Positions 9,711 through 18,599 of a stretch of 64,000 nt of DNA are shown in pieces. The DNA comes from Bidens hawaiensis (taxonomy: Eukaryota > Streptophyta > Magnoliopsida > Asterales > Asteraceae): assembly GCA_021521415.1 (NCBI GenBank), contig JAIQDT010000190.1, forward strand, positions 2,170,001 through 2,234,000. The letters run 5' to 3'. Both the position numbers and the translations under genes were made by a program. Under the pieces are notes generated by a model that was not told the DNA's origin, did not search any database, and saw only the letters and a program-made list of their open reading frames with translations. How positions within the stretch are numbered: position 1 is the first letter of the stretch; every line of letters begins with the position of its first letter.

Positions 9711-11033
9711 ATGCGCGTTCAAGCAGTCATAGAGGAAAAAGACGAAAGTCCTTGGTATGCCTATTTCGCAAATTACCTAGCTTGTAGAATACTAAGAAAA
9801 TGGCTTACTCATCAACAGCGGAAGAAATTCTTCTCCGATCTTAAGTTTTACTTCTGGGAAGATCCATACGTGTTTAGGATAGGTGTGGATGAAGTTATTC
9901 GTAGGTGCGTAGCAGGAAAAGAGGCCTTAGACATTCTCAAACACTGCCATGAAGGACCAACTGGTGGACACCATGGTACCGCCATTACGGTCGGGAAAGT
10001 GTTTGATGCAGCATTTTTCTGGCACACCATGCGATGCTTGTCATACTTTTATCCAAGGATGCGATGCTTGTCAAAGAGCCGGGAACATCTCATCGAAAAA
10101 TGAGATGGCTCAAAAGGGCATTCAAATTTGTGAGATATTTGATGTATGGGGAATAGATTTCATGGGCCTATTTCCTAACTCATTCGGAAATTAATACAAC
10201 CTTGTAGCAGTTGATTATTCATCTAAATAGGTAGAAGCACAAGCTCTTCCCACTAACGATGCTCGAGTGGTTGTAAGATTTCTAAAAAGGTTATTTTCAC
10301 GATTTTGCACTCCAAAAGCCCTAATCACCGATAGAGGTACCCACTTCTGTAACACTCTAATGAACAAAGTCTTAGCACGATATGGAATTCACCACCGACT
10401 GGCAACGCCATATCACCCTCAGACTAGTGGGCAAGTAGAGGTGTTAAATCGAGGAATTAAGAGGATTTTAGGAAGAACTGTAGGAATGAATCGCAAAAAT
10501 TGGGCAGAAAAATTAGATGATGCTTTGTGGGCCCTAAAGACGGCCTACAAAACCCCCATAGGAACAACACCCTTCAAGCTCGTTTACGGAAAGGCATGTC
10601 ATCTACCAGTACAATTAAAACACAAAGCCTACTTGGCCCTCAGAGCAGTGAACTTTGATATAACGTCCGCCGGAGTAAACCAGGAAGATCAAATTCGTGA
10701 GCTCGAGGAACTAAGGACATTGGCCTAAGAAATTCCTGGTCTTACAAGGAAAAGACTAAACGCCCACACGACGCCCATATAAAAGGAAACAAAAAATTTT
10801 AAACTAGCGATCGTGTACTGTTATGCAACGCTCGTTTACGTATTTTCACAGGAAAACTGAAATCTCAGTGGACAAGTCCATACATAGTTGAATCAGTTTT
10901 TGACTATAAGACAATCGAAATTTCAAATTCAAATGGCCAAAAGTTCAAAGTAAATGGACATCGATTAAACCCATATATCGACGGTCCACTTGAAGAAGTT
11001 CTGAAGGTATTAACCCTCCAACTCCCTGAATAA
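9711..11033 (+). pseudogene. Athila copy A integrase
   Basis: The zinc-binding part includes [12 protein letters not shown] and [16 protein letters not shown]. The catalytic core shows WGIDFMG, ITDRGTHF and YHPQTSGQVEVLNRGIKRIL (D, D and E residues). GKACHLPVQLKHKAYLA is typical of Athila integrases, and the C-terminus ends near LTLQLPE with TAA at 11031-11033. A 17-base segment (GATGCGATGCTTGTCA) is duplicated near 10030-10075 and breaks the zinc region. TAA at 10192-10194 is shared with copy B (24810-24812). A further TAG near 10229 is private to copy A. Confidence 0.85.
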
Positions 11034-11117
11034 GAAATCAAGTAAACAAGGTCTAGCCAAGACCTTCACAAAACTAGGCCTTGTAAATAATATACTTGAA
11101 ACAAAAATATTGAAAAT

Positions 11118-11153
11118 CACGGGGGCGTGCTCTCAAAAGCACGATCCCGTGCC
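11118..11153 (+). repeat. CACGGG/CCCGTG palindrome pair 1
   Basis: CACGGGGGCGTGC and GCACGATCCCGTG are separated by TCTCAAAA. They form a 13-base imperfect stem with an 8-base loop (11 of 13 pairs). It is one of seven such sites in the Athila post-pol region. Confidence 0.75.
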
Positions 11154-11228
11154 AAAATTTTGCGGACCGGCAACTTTGCTGCAAAAATCTCAGTCAGAAT
11201 GGTTTGTAATATAATTGTCAGAGCAAAA

Positions 11229-11262
11229 ACATGGGGCCGTTCTTCCAAAAGCATGGGGCCGT
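11229..11262 (+). repeat. CATGGGGCCGT palindrome pair 2
   Basis: Two copies of CATGGGGCCGT(T/G) are separated by TCTTCCAAAAG, a mutated version of the GCACGGGGCCGTGC doublet. It lies 20 bases upstream of the TATA box. Copy B keeps a clearer GGGGCCGTGCTTGG version here. Confidence 0.65.
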
Positions 11263-11281
11263 GATTTGCTTGCTGGTTGGC

Positions 11282-11289
11282 TATAAAAG
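11282..11289 (+). promoter_or_regulatory. TATA box ahead of small ORF 1
   Basis: TATAAAAG, in GGCTATAAAAGGCACCTTGTG, stands 65 bases before the ATG at 11355. The box and its surroundings are conserved in copy B (reverse complement near 20030-20045). Confidence 0.6.
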
Positions 11290-11354
11290 GCACCTTGTGT
11301 CATTACATTCCTTGCACCAACCAAAACCAAACCAATAACCTCTGAAAAATCAAC

Positions 11355-11642
11355 ATGCCAACTGAGATAAGTGAAGCAATCCCCGTTTCCCGACACACGA
11401 GAAACGATGCCCGCCATGTTTCCAAAACCGAGCTTATCTTAAAACTTCAAGAACTCGTTAAAGAACTCACCGAAATGAATCTCCTTGCTGAGATACGTCT
11501 CGCTCAACTTACCGAATCAATGGAAAACATGAAAATGGAAATTCAAGACATCAATGAACAACTCCAGTTTCAAGTTCTCGGTTTCACGTATTTTCCACCA
11601 CCAGGACCATTCGGAGGAGGAGGGCATTTCGGGGAAATCTAG
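11355..11642 (+). CDS. Athila small ORF 1, 95 aa, function unknown
   Basis: ATG at 11355 gives MPTEISEAIPVSRHTRNDAR, then a 55-residue amphipathic helix likely to form a coiled coil (KTELILKLQELVKELTEMNL onward, EIQDINEQLQ). A short Pro/Gly tail follows (FTYFPPPGPFGGGGHFGEI). The stop is at 11642. The homologous frame in copy B (19682-19969, - strand) has the same length but one internal stop. A TATA box and palindromes lie just upstream, so it may have its own transcript. I do not recognise the family. Confidence 0.55.
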   Translation: MPTEISEAIPVSRHTRNDARHVSKTELILKLQELVKELTEMNLLAEIRLAQLTESMENMKMEIQDINEQLQFQVLGFTYFPPPGPFGGGGHFGEI

Positions 11643-11842
11643 GAAACTTAACTTTATGTTTTTATGTGTAAACAAGTGCATTAAGCACAATGTGTTAGGA
11701 CTTCTGGCTTAATTCGAATATTTTCTAGGAACTGGGCTTATCCCGTAATTGTTCTAGGACTTTTCTTTTAATTTTAATAAAAAGTAATTTCAGATCTTGC
11801 ATCTTGCTGAAAATTGCAAAGAAATTCACCGTGACAAAAAGT

Positions 11843-11875
11843 GCAGGCCTTGCTTTCCTAAGCACGAGGCCGTGG
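11843..11875 (+). repeat. CACGG/CCGTG palindrome pair 3
   Basis: GCAGGCCTTGC, TTTCCTAA, then GCACGAGGCCGTG. Copy B has the better-preserved form at about 19396-19440, reading CACGGCCTCGTGC then GCACGGCCCGTGC. Confidence 0.65.
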
Positions 11876-11950
11876 TCACCCAGAATCTTTAGCATGATAC
11901 GCGTTGACTCCGTACAATTCTCTGACTTAGAAACATATATTCCTCTAGCA

Positions 11951-11985
11951 GCACGGGGCTGTAATTCTGAAAGCACGGTGCCGTG
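11951..11985 (+). repeat. CACGG/CCGTG palindrome pair 4
   Basis: GCACGGGGCTGTA, TTCTGAAA, then GCACGGTGCCGTG. The spacer TTCTGAAA is the same as in pair 7. It lies 15 bases before the TATA box at 12001. Confidence 0.7.
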
Positions 11986-12000
11986 TTCAACTTTTCAGTC

Positions 12001-12010
12001 TATATATAAT
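12001..12010 (+). promoter_or_regulatory. TATA box ahead of small ORF 2
   Basis: TATATATAAT follows palindrome pair 4 and precedes the ATG at 12058 by 48 bases. Copy B keeps TATATAATGC at the matching place. Confidence 0.6.
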
Positions 12011-12057
12011 CATGCATAAACTCACTATTCCATTAACACCAAACACAACTTACCTGT

Positions 12058-12399
12058 ATGAAAGGAAAAAGGGTCGAATGGAGGCTAGTAAGAAAGGGGA
12101 AACAACATAAATCCTCCTCATACCTTGAGAAGGAGGTCATGAGACTCCAATGCATCACAAGTGATCAAGTTGAGAGCAACTTTCAAACCAAAGCTCGAGT
12201 AGTCAAGTTAATTAACAAAGTCGACCTGCTTAGGTTCGAAAGCTTCCTTGTTGTGGATGGCCACCACAAAGATGTGACTTCCAAAATTAACTTTCTCATC
12301 CGAGAAATCGTTACGCTCAACAAAAAGCTTGACGAACTTTTGGATGCCAAACGAGCACCACCACACATCCAGGACTTGTTCGGAAGTGGTGGTCGTTGA
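12058..12399 (+). CDS. Athila small ORF 2, 113 aa, coiled-coil protein of unknown function
   Basis: The frame starts MKGKRVEWRLVRKGKQHKSS at 12058 and stops at 12399. The first 20 residues are basic. The rest is mostly helical with heptad-like spacing (SYLEKEVMRLQCITSDQVES, VVKLINKVDLLRFESF, NFLIREIVTLNKKLDELLDA) and a short tail HIQDLFGSGGR. No known domain is recognised. The homologue in copy B (18872-19211, - strand) is frameshifted near its N-terminus and end but keeps the central protein sequence. With its TATA box and palindromes it looks like a separate transcription unit inside Athila. Confidence 0.55.
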   Translation: MKGKRVEWRLVRKGKQHKSSSYLEKEVMRLQCITSDQVESNFQTKARVVKLINKVDLLRFESFLVVDGHHKDVTSKINFLIREIVTLNKKLDELLDAKRAPPHIQDLFGSGGR

Positions 12400-12581
12400 A
12401 GTTCTGACTTTGTTTCATGTTAAAGTTGTTACCGCTCGTACTATGTGTTAGGATCCGAGAGTTGTTGTTGTACTTTTCATTTTATCTATGTTTAATTATG
12501 TCTTTAGTTTTTTTATTTTATGTTTTAATGAAGTCTAGGATTTTTAATTACTATGTTAAACTAAGCAAAAAAAAAAAAACT

Positions 12582-13121
12582 TGTTGGAACTTATATTTTA
12601 GACTGACGCATCGAATTAATTTGTGGGTGAAAAATATATTATTTGGTCTCAACCAAGGGTGGATGGCTTGAAGACCAAGTCATGCTAGACTAGTATAAAT
12701 AGATGTTTTTATTCATTTGTCTAGTATGAGTGACTGTATTGTGTACGTGTGAGATCTAGGGTTTTATCCCTTTAAGAGAGTCTCCGCCTCCAGGATGAGC
12801 TCTCCTGGTGGCGGCTGAGATATTTCTTAATCGATTGTATGTATGAATGTATGTATGAGTGTTCCATCTTAATGAGAATCATTCGGCTAGTATTTCATAC
12901 TAACATTTCTATCTTGTTTGTGTTTTGATTAGAATTGTTCATCCTACTTTATTGTTGATTGTTAATCAAATCAGGCTCTCTCCCAATACACCTCATCCGT
13001 CCAACTATCATCTTTCAAGAGTGAACAGCGAATCAGATTCGATCCTAACTCTGGTTCCGAGCTCCACTATCGTTAATAACACAGAATATTCACGCTTTCG
13101 CACCGGGGCTCGGACCACACA
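12582..13121 (+). repeat. 5' LTR of element X
   Basis: Starts TGTTGGAACTTATATT and ends GGACCACACA; 540 bases. TATA box TATAAATA at 12694-12701. A GC-rich hairpin CCGCCTCCAGGA...TCCTGGTGGCGG (11 of 12 pairs) lies at about 12787-12817, probably in the transcribed leader. Confidence 0.9.
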
Positions 13122-13123
13122 AT

Positions 13124-13135
13124 TGGTATCAGAGC
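13124..13135 (+). other. primer-binding site of element X
   Basis: TGGTATCAGAGC, two bases after the 5' LTR, is complementary to the 3' end of plant initiator tRNA-Met. Confidence 0.85.
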
Positions 13136-13740
13136 CTGGGTTACCGAATCATTCAGGCTAACCACTGAACAGATTCAGTTCGCTCTTGAATCCACCATGG
13201 ACGTTAAACGATGAAGTTCGTTGAAATTTTTTTTGGGGGTTATGAAATTATTTGATGATTCGGAGAAAAGTATGTGGATTGATGTTTGGGTTGATGACTC
13301 GTTTGGAGATCCAACTTCAATTTCATGTTTATTTGGTCAGAACGGTCCAGATATGATGTAACAGTGTTATTTGGCTCGTTTTGGGGCAACACTGTTCATC
13401 TGATTATTTCTAGATCTGAAAAGGTTGATTATGATATGAAGATAGGCTTCTTTGATTTTGAGATGACTTGGATGGTGCTACAATGATTTATTTCAGATGC
13501 CGAAACTTGTTTTTGGATTTGAAAAATTAGGGTTTTGTGTGCTCGTGCTGCACAAACAGTAGATGTGAGTTGAAAAATGTTGCCGATGGTACAAACTGAT
13601 AAGGAGAATGTACAAGTCAAAAATGAACAGGTACTAAAGGCAATTTCATCATTTTTTAGTTGCAGCAAATGCAAAGTGAATATTTGAGCAGGTTGTGCAA
13701 GGGCAAATCAGTAACTGATTATGCAGAAATGAAGTTTTGG
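13136..13740 (+). other. element X internal 5' region, possible gag relic
   Basis: There is no open frame of use. A short stretch at 13660-13740 (SEYLSRLCKGKSVTDYAEMK) is faintly like the copia gag pattern SVTDYxxEMK, which would make this a decayed gag. The match is weak. Confidence 0.3.
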
Positions 13741-14460
13741 TGTCTCGAGCACACTATGTCATATAAGACTGAACTCGAGTATGGAAAAATGACTAAGTGT
13801 TTCTTCAAGCATAGGAGGTGTTTTGCCCAAGCACATCTTTGTTTGGCTCAAACACAGGTTATTTCGAGCATATCTTATATCGAGCACATCAAATTCGAGC
13901 ACACTTTGTGAAACCCAGAGCATGTCCTTTGTCTTCTCAAGAAAACTATCTTCTTTAAGTCTCGATCACACTTTGTTATTTATTCGAGCAGAATCTTTTT
14001 TCGAGCATACTTTGTTTTGCCATGAACAATTATGTTTGTGAAGAGAAAACTCAAGTTTGTGTTGAGCACACCCTTGCTCCCGAGCACACTTTTGCTCCCG
14101 AGCATGCTTGGTGTTAAGTGAAGAAAATGAAAAAACACAAGTATTCCCGTGCACACTTAGTGATAGTAAGTACTTCCGAGCACACTTTTGCTCCCGAGCA
14201 CACTCTGTGCTCGGTGAAAAATTGAAAAATCACAAGTTTTTTTGCTTTCCGGGTACACTTTACTTCCGAGCACACTTTGTTTTCGGGAAACACTTTGTGC
14301 TAGGAAAGTGCTTCCGAGTACACTTTGTGCTTAGAAATGAATCAGAGTACACTTTGTGCTTGGAAATGAATCAGAGTATGCTTTGTGCATGGAAATGAAA
14401 CCAAGCATACTTTTTGCTAGGAAAGTGCTCCCAAGCACATTGTGTGCTAGGAAACAGAGT
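13741..14460 (+). repeat. GAGCACACTTTG degenerate repeat array in element X
   Basis: About 23 copies of a 12-16 base motif, consensus (T/C)CGAGCACACTTTGTGC, lie at irregular spacing. Several are followed by GTGCTCGG or GTGCTAGG, so units can pair as GAGCACA...TGTGCTC. Open frames across the array only reflect the repeat. Related CCGAG(C/T)A motifs fill the LTR of element Y (30725-31330). Confidence 0.75.
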
Positions 14461-15368
14461 TTGTGAAACATTTCAAAGTTTTGAAGAAACTTTTGAGATT
14501 TTTGGTGTCGTTGACCGCTTTACCAAGCTGTTCTCTACGGAAGATATATACCAGGGGTATTTTGGTAATTTTTCTCCAATCATCAACATGCTTATGGAAT
14601 TCAAACCTCATTCAATTTCACGACTTCATCAAAAGCTTTACAAGAAAAAGTGTTGACAAAGCTTAAGGATTTAATCAATTTTAGTGTCAACCAACTTTTG
14701 AATATGTTTATCTGAGACTTTTACAATCTTGATGAGGATGATCAAGATTGTTTCACCCACACTTGATTTGAAGACACATTTATTAAAGACAATTGCAACG
14801 AAATTGGGGGAGTAAAAATCCTTGAATTTCATTGCAAATGGCTAGCTTCAAATCAAGTAAAAGACTCGAGTTAAGGAAAAGTTGATCAAGATTAATAATC
14901 TAAGGTTTTTTTCAAAGACGTTTCATCATTTGTAAGTTTTCAGATTTTCTAGTACGGATGAGAAGATGGAGTCATCACGAGCAACAATGTTGAATGGATG
15001 ATCAGTAGAGTCTAACCTCCTATGAAATAGTCAATTGAACAGTCAAGAACGGGTTATGGTTGACATGAATGCTATCTTAATTCAGGGAATGGTTTGAAGA
15101 TGATTTACAAGGGAAGAAACGGTTTCAAAGAATTGAAGATTATTTAATGATCACAATGAGTTTATTTCTTTTTGTGATAACCTTGTTACCTGAAGTTGAT
15201 CTTTGGCGTTCAAAGCCTCGTTCATATGCCCATACAACTATATCCAAAAGTGGTATAAGAGTGATAATTCAAAATGAACAATGGGAGAAGCTTAACGTGA
15301 GGGGGAGAATTTCAATGAAAGACAACGAGTTATGAGGTGTTCATGAAAGAAATTCGATGGCATCGGTC
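14461..15368 (+). other. element X internal 3' region, no gene seen
   Basis: No coding frame, known motif or repeat is recognised between the motif array and the polypurine tract. The composition is A/T-rich and the stops are scattered. Confidence 0.5.
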
Positions 15369-15380
15369 TAAGGGGGAGAT
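15369..15380 (+). other. polypurine tract of element X
   Basis: TAAGGGGGAGAT immediately precedes the 3' LTR start TGTTGGAAC. It has the same core as in Sirevirus no. 1. Confidence 0.8.
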
Positions 15381-15919
15381 TGTTGGAACTTATATTTTAG
15401 ACCGACGCATCGAATTAATTTGTGGGTGAAAAATATATTATTTGGTCTCAACCAAGGGTGGATGGCTTGAAGACCAAGTCATGCGAGACTAGTATAAATA
15501 GATGTTTTTATTCATTTGTATAGAATGAGTGACTGTATTGTGTATGTGTGAGATCTAGGGTTTTATCCCTTTAAGAGAGTCTCCGCCTCCAGGATGAGCT
15601 CTCCTGGTGGCGGCTGAGATATTTCTTAATCGATTGTATGTATGAATGTATGTATGAGTGTTCCATCTTAATGATAATCATTCGGCTAATATTTCATACT
15701 ACCATTTCTATCTTGTTTGTGTTTGATTACAATTGTTCATCCTACTTTATTGTTGATTGTTAATCAAATCAGGCTCTCTCCCAATACACCTCATCCGTCC
15801 AACTATCATCTTTCAAGAGTGAATAGCGAATAAGATTCGATCCTAACTCTGGTTCCGAGCTCCACTGTCGTTAACAACACAGAATATTCACGCTTCCGTA
15901 CGGGGGCTCGGACCTCACA
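15381..15919 (+). repeat. 3' LTR of element X
   Basis: Starts TGTTGGAACTTATATT and ends GGACCTCACA; 539 bases. TATAAATA at 15493-15500. It is followed by target duplication AAACT and resumed Athila sequence. Confidence 0.9.
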
Positions 15920-15984
15920 AAACTGTTAAAAACGAACCAGCTCGAAAATAAACAGAATTCAAAAGAATACTGTCTGCACTATGC

Positions 15985-16021
15985 AGCACGGTACCGTGCT
16001 TCTAAAAGCTCGGCGCCGTGC
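15985..16021 (+). repeat. CACGG/CCGTG palindrome pair 5
   Basis: GCACGGTACCGTGC, TTCTAAAA, then GCTCGGCGCCGTGC. The first half is a perfect 14-base palindrome. Copy B has the same site near 18600-18640. Confidence 0.8.
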
Positions 16022-16462
16022 TTTTGGTTCAGAGCAGTTACGAATTTTAACTTATTTAATTAACCTTTTCCAACCACCAACCCTAACATTCACTATGTTT
16101 CTGGACCGAAAACCGCCGACCATCCAATAGTTCGCTAATTTCTTCATCAAATCTTCAATTCAAAACCTAAGGTATGCTAATTTAACAATTGCATTGTTAA
16201 AATTCATCATTCTAGGTTTAGTTTAACCCTAAAATCGCTCAAATCGACCAAATCGGGTCAAAACCTTAAAATGATATGGGTTATTTTGCTAGTATAAGGT
16301 GAATGGATTGTTGAATGTTTGATAGTCATGGTTTAATCAAAAGAGACAATTCGGGTTTTGGGTGTTTGCATAAATACCGGACACACAGCATTAAACCTAA
16401 TTGATATAACCGGTTAGAAATGAGGGTTCGAGTCTGAGTAAGGTAGAAATCAGTATTAAAAA

Positions 16463-16495
16463 CACGAGCCGTGCCCAAAACAACACGAATCGTGG
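16463..16495 (+). repeat. CACG/CGTG palindrome pair 6
   Basis: CACGAGCCGTG, CCCAAAACAA, then CACGAATCGTGG. This is a decayed member of the series, within the putative intron. Confidence 0.55.
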
Positions 16496-16540
16496 TCAAC
16501 CAAAAGTCGAAAATCAAAGGAAACTGAACCAAAAGCAACA

Positions 16541-16577
16541 GCACGGGGCCGTGCTTCTGAAAGCACGCCACCGTGCT
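16541..16577 (+). repeat. CACGG/CCGTG palindrome pair 7
   Basis: GCACGGGGCCGTGC, TTCTGAAA, then GCACGCCACCGTGC. It is the clearest example of the doublet, about 65 bases before the ATG of the post-pol ORF. Confidence 0.8.
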
Positions 16578-16642
16578 TTGCTCTATGTTCCAGAAAATTG
16601 AAATTTTTTACGAATTTTGACTAATTCGGTTGTAAATTGCAG

Positions 16643-17326
16643 ATGGCCGAGTATGGAGAAGATGTTCATGCATTTCTAGTCTTCCCAAACCGCAAAACCA
16701 AGGACCGACAAGCGAATACAAGATTAACTTATCTTAACCACAGGTATCCAGAAGCTAACTTCTATGCATGTGAAAACACTCTGAGACACGTCAACCAATG
16801 GAACCTTTATGAGAACATTGTGAAAGGACCATGTACACGGGTTTTTGGTCAAACGGGGGAAGCGGTGACAGAACTTATAATGGCATTCTTGGCCTCATTC
16901 AATATAAAAAAGACGAAGTTTGACATGTGGGATGAAGAGGCAATCGAGTTTCGATGTGGGGGTACATGGCATACAATTTCTATCACTCAACTAGGAATTG
17001 ATCTGGGAATTTACACAACCGAGGAAACCGACTCAGACATCTGTTTTATCGCTAAGACAACATTTACAGATGAAGGTGATGATGATGAAGCTGAAGCAGG
17101 TGACGCAAGGGCAGAGGCTTGGGAACACTTGAGTTATGGTACAACAGAGTATAAAGCAAGCGTTTCAAAAAGCACAGCACTGTGTGACCCACTCATGAGG
17201 TACATCCACCATTTGCTCAGTCAAACCGTCACAGCCCGAGGTCAGAGTGAAGGGGTTGTCAACCTGAAGGATCTTTGGGCATTATACTGCATGAAAGATC
17301 CTTCAGTTTCCAGAATATCATCGTGA
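16643..17326 (+). pseudogene. Athila post-pol ORF, copy A, truncated at inverted-repeat junction
   Basis: MAEYGEDVHAFLVFPN begins at 16643, right after a splice-acceptor-like TTGCAG. Motifs are YLNHRYPEANFYACENT, GQTGEAVTELIMAFLASF, FRCGGTWHTISITQLGIDLG, an acidic patch DEGDDDEAEAGD, and LMRYIHHLLSQTVTARGQSE. The domain resembles the Athila ORF-1-type protein (moderate confidence). Native sequence stops at 17296 within LYCMK, and the last ten codons read into the junction spacer. The protein would normally be longer. No membrane segment is visible in this part. Confidence 0.75.
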
Positions 17327-17345
17327 TATTGCATGCTATTTCGTT
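17297..17345. other. 49-bp centre of the Athila inverted repeat
   Basis: TGCATGAAA at 17288-17296 and TTTCATGCA at 17346-17354 are the inner ends of the arms. Read on the - strand, the 49 bases continue the post-pol ORF of copy B (KNEIACNITMIFWKLKD) before jumping into copy A in reverse. So the spacer is single-copy Athila sequence belonging to arm B. Its far end GATCCTTCAG is the complement of CTGAAGGATC at 17262-17271. This microhomology is consistent with a fold-back or template switch. Confidence 0.85.
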
Positions 17346-17998
17346 TTTCATGCAGTATAATGCCCAAAGATCCTTCAAGTTGACAACCCCTTCACTCTGA
17401 CCTCGAGCTGTGACGGTTTGACTGAGCAAACGGTGGATGTACCTCATGAGTGGGTCATGCAGTTCTGTGCTTTTTGAAACGCTTGCTTTATACTCTGTTG
17501 TACCATAACTCAACTTTTCCCAAGCCTTTGCCCTTGCGTCACCTGCTTCAGCTTCATCATCATCACCTTCATCTGTAAATTATGCTTAGCGAAAAACCAG
17601 ATGTCTGAGTCGGTTTCCTCGGTTGTGTAAATTCCCAGATCAATTCCTAGTTGAGTGATAGAAGTTGTACGCCATGTACCCCCACATCGAAACTCGATTG
17701 CCTCATCATCTCACATGTCAAACTTCTTCTTTTTTATATTGAACGAGGCCAAGAATTCCATTGTAAGTTCTGTCACCGCTTCCCCCGTTTGACCAAAAAC
17801 CAGTCTCCATGGTCCTTTCACAATGTTCTCATCAAGGTTCCATTGGTTGATGTGTCTCCGAGTGTTTTCACATGCATAGAATTTAGCTTCTGGATACCTG
17901 TGGTTAAGATAATTTAATCTTGTATTCTCTTGTCGGTCCATTGTTTTGCGGTTTGGGAAGACTAGAAATGCATGAACATCATCTCCATACTCGGCCAT
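17346..17998 (-). pseudogene. Athila post-pol ORF, copy B
   Basis: Starts MAEYGDDVHAFLVFPNRKT at 17998 on the - strand. A stop after KKKFDM (about 17709) and a frameshift near 17590 break it. The last open stretch (SYGTTEYKASVSKSTELHDP...NLKDLWALYCMKNE) runs through the junction spacer. The splice acceptor before its ATG is mutated from CAG to CTG. It is the reverse partner of 16643-17296. Confidence 0.75.
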
Positions 17999-18599
17999 CA
18001 GCAATTTACAACCGAATTAGTCAAAATTCGTAAAAAATTTTCAATTTGCTGGAACATAGAAAGAAGCACGGCCCCGTGCTGTTTCTTTTGGTTCAGTTTC
18101 ATTTGATTTTCGACTTTTGGTTGACTACGATTCGTGTTGTTTTGGGCACGGCTCTTGTTTTTAATACTGATTTCTACCTTACTCATACTCGAACCCTCGT
18201 TTCTAACCGGTTATATCAATTAGGTTTTATGGTGTGTCGGGTATTTATGCTAACACTCAAAAACACGAATTGTCCCTTTTCGATTAAACCCTGACCATCA
18301 AACGTTCAACAATCCATTCACCTTATACTAGCAAAATAACCCATATTATTTTAAGGTTTTGACCCTATTTGGTCGATTTGAGCGATTTTAGGGTTAAACT
18401 AAACCTAGAATGATGAATTTGAACAATGCAATTGTTAAATTAACATACCTTAGGTTTTGAATTGAAGATTTGATGAAGAAATTAGCGAACTATTGGATGG
18501 TCGGCGGTTTTCGGTCCAGAAACGTAGTGAATGTTAGGGTTGGTGGTTGGAAAAGGTTATTTTAATAAGTTAAAATTCGTAACTGCTCTGAACCAAAAG

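Larger units (their letters stand above)
11034..11354 (+). other. Athila copy A post-pol region with promoter-like signals
   Basis: This non-coding stretch carries two CACGG/CCGTG palindrome pairs (11118-11153, 11229-11262) and a TATA box (11282-11289). It then gives a short leader rich in CCAAAACC up to the ATG at 11355. The layout matches a small promoter. In copy B the equivalent position is where the solo LTR inserted. Confidence 0.6.
11643..12057 (+). other. spacer with second promoter-like region
   Basis: No coding frame. It contains two palindrome pairs (11843-11875 and 11951-11985) and then a strong TATA box at 12001-12010, 48 bases before the next ATG. The order palindromes, TATA, short leader, small ORF repeats that seen at 11118-11355. 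Confidence 0.55.
12582..15919 (+). mobile_element. non-autonomous LTR element X (3338 bp)
   Basis: Two LTRs (12582-13121 and 15381-15919) enclose 2.26 kb with a primer site and polypurine tract but no recognisable pol. AAACT flanks both sides (12577-12581 and 15920-15924). Copy B shows the uninterrupted Athila sequence for this site near 18690. The LTRs differ by about 18 substitutions and one indel by eye, roughly 3%. The tRNA-Met primer site and the AAGGGGGAG tract resemble Sireviruses, so X probably used a Sirevirus partner's proteins. It is a LARD-like element. Confidence 0.9.
16172..16642 (+). other. putative 5'-UTR intron of Athila post-pol ORF
   Basis: The donor CCTAAG|GTATGC and acceptor TGTAAATTGCAG fit plant splice consensus. 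They would remove 471 bases and bring a leader directly to the ATG at 16643. In copy B the donor is kept but the acceptor reads TTGCTG, so it is lost there. Splicing is inferred from sequence. Confidence 0.4.
7079..17296 (+). mobile_element. Athila-type gypsy element, copy A (left arm of inverted repeat)
   Basis: This arm holds the last part of gag, then protease, RT-RNase H, integrase, two small ORFs and a truncated post-pol ORF. Element X (12582-15919) interrupts it. Its 5' gag and LTR lie beyond the Sirevirus, outside the window. It has no 3' LTR: it ends at 17296, where its own sequence continues in reverse as copy B. Without X and one target duplication it is about 6876 bases, against about 6855 for the matching part of copy B. 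Athila assignment rests on protease and RT motifs and on the tRNA-Asp primer site in copy B. Confidence 0.9.

Noticed and set aside
13660..14666. Open frames in element X spanning the GAGCACACTTTG array
   Set aside because: The amino-acid pattern (RAHF, FRVHFVL and similar) is just the DNA repeat translated. No domain is present.
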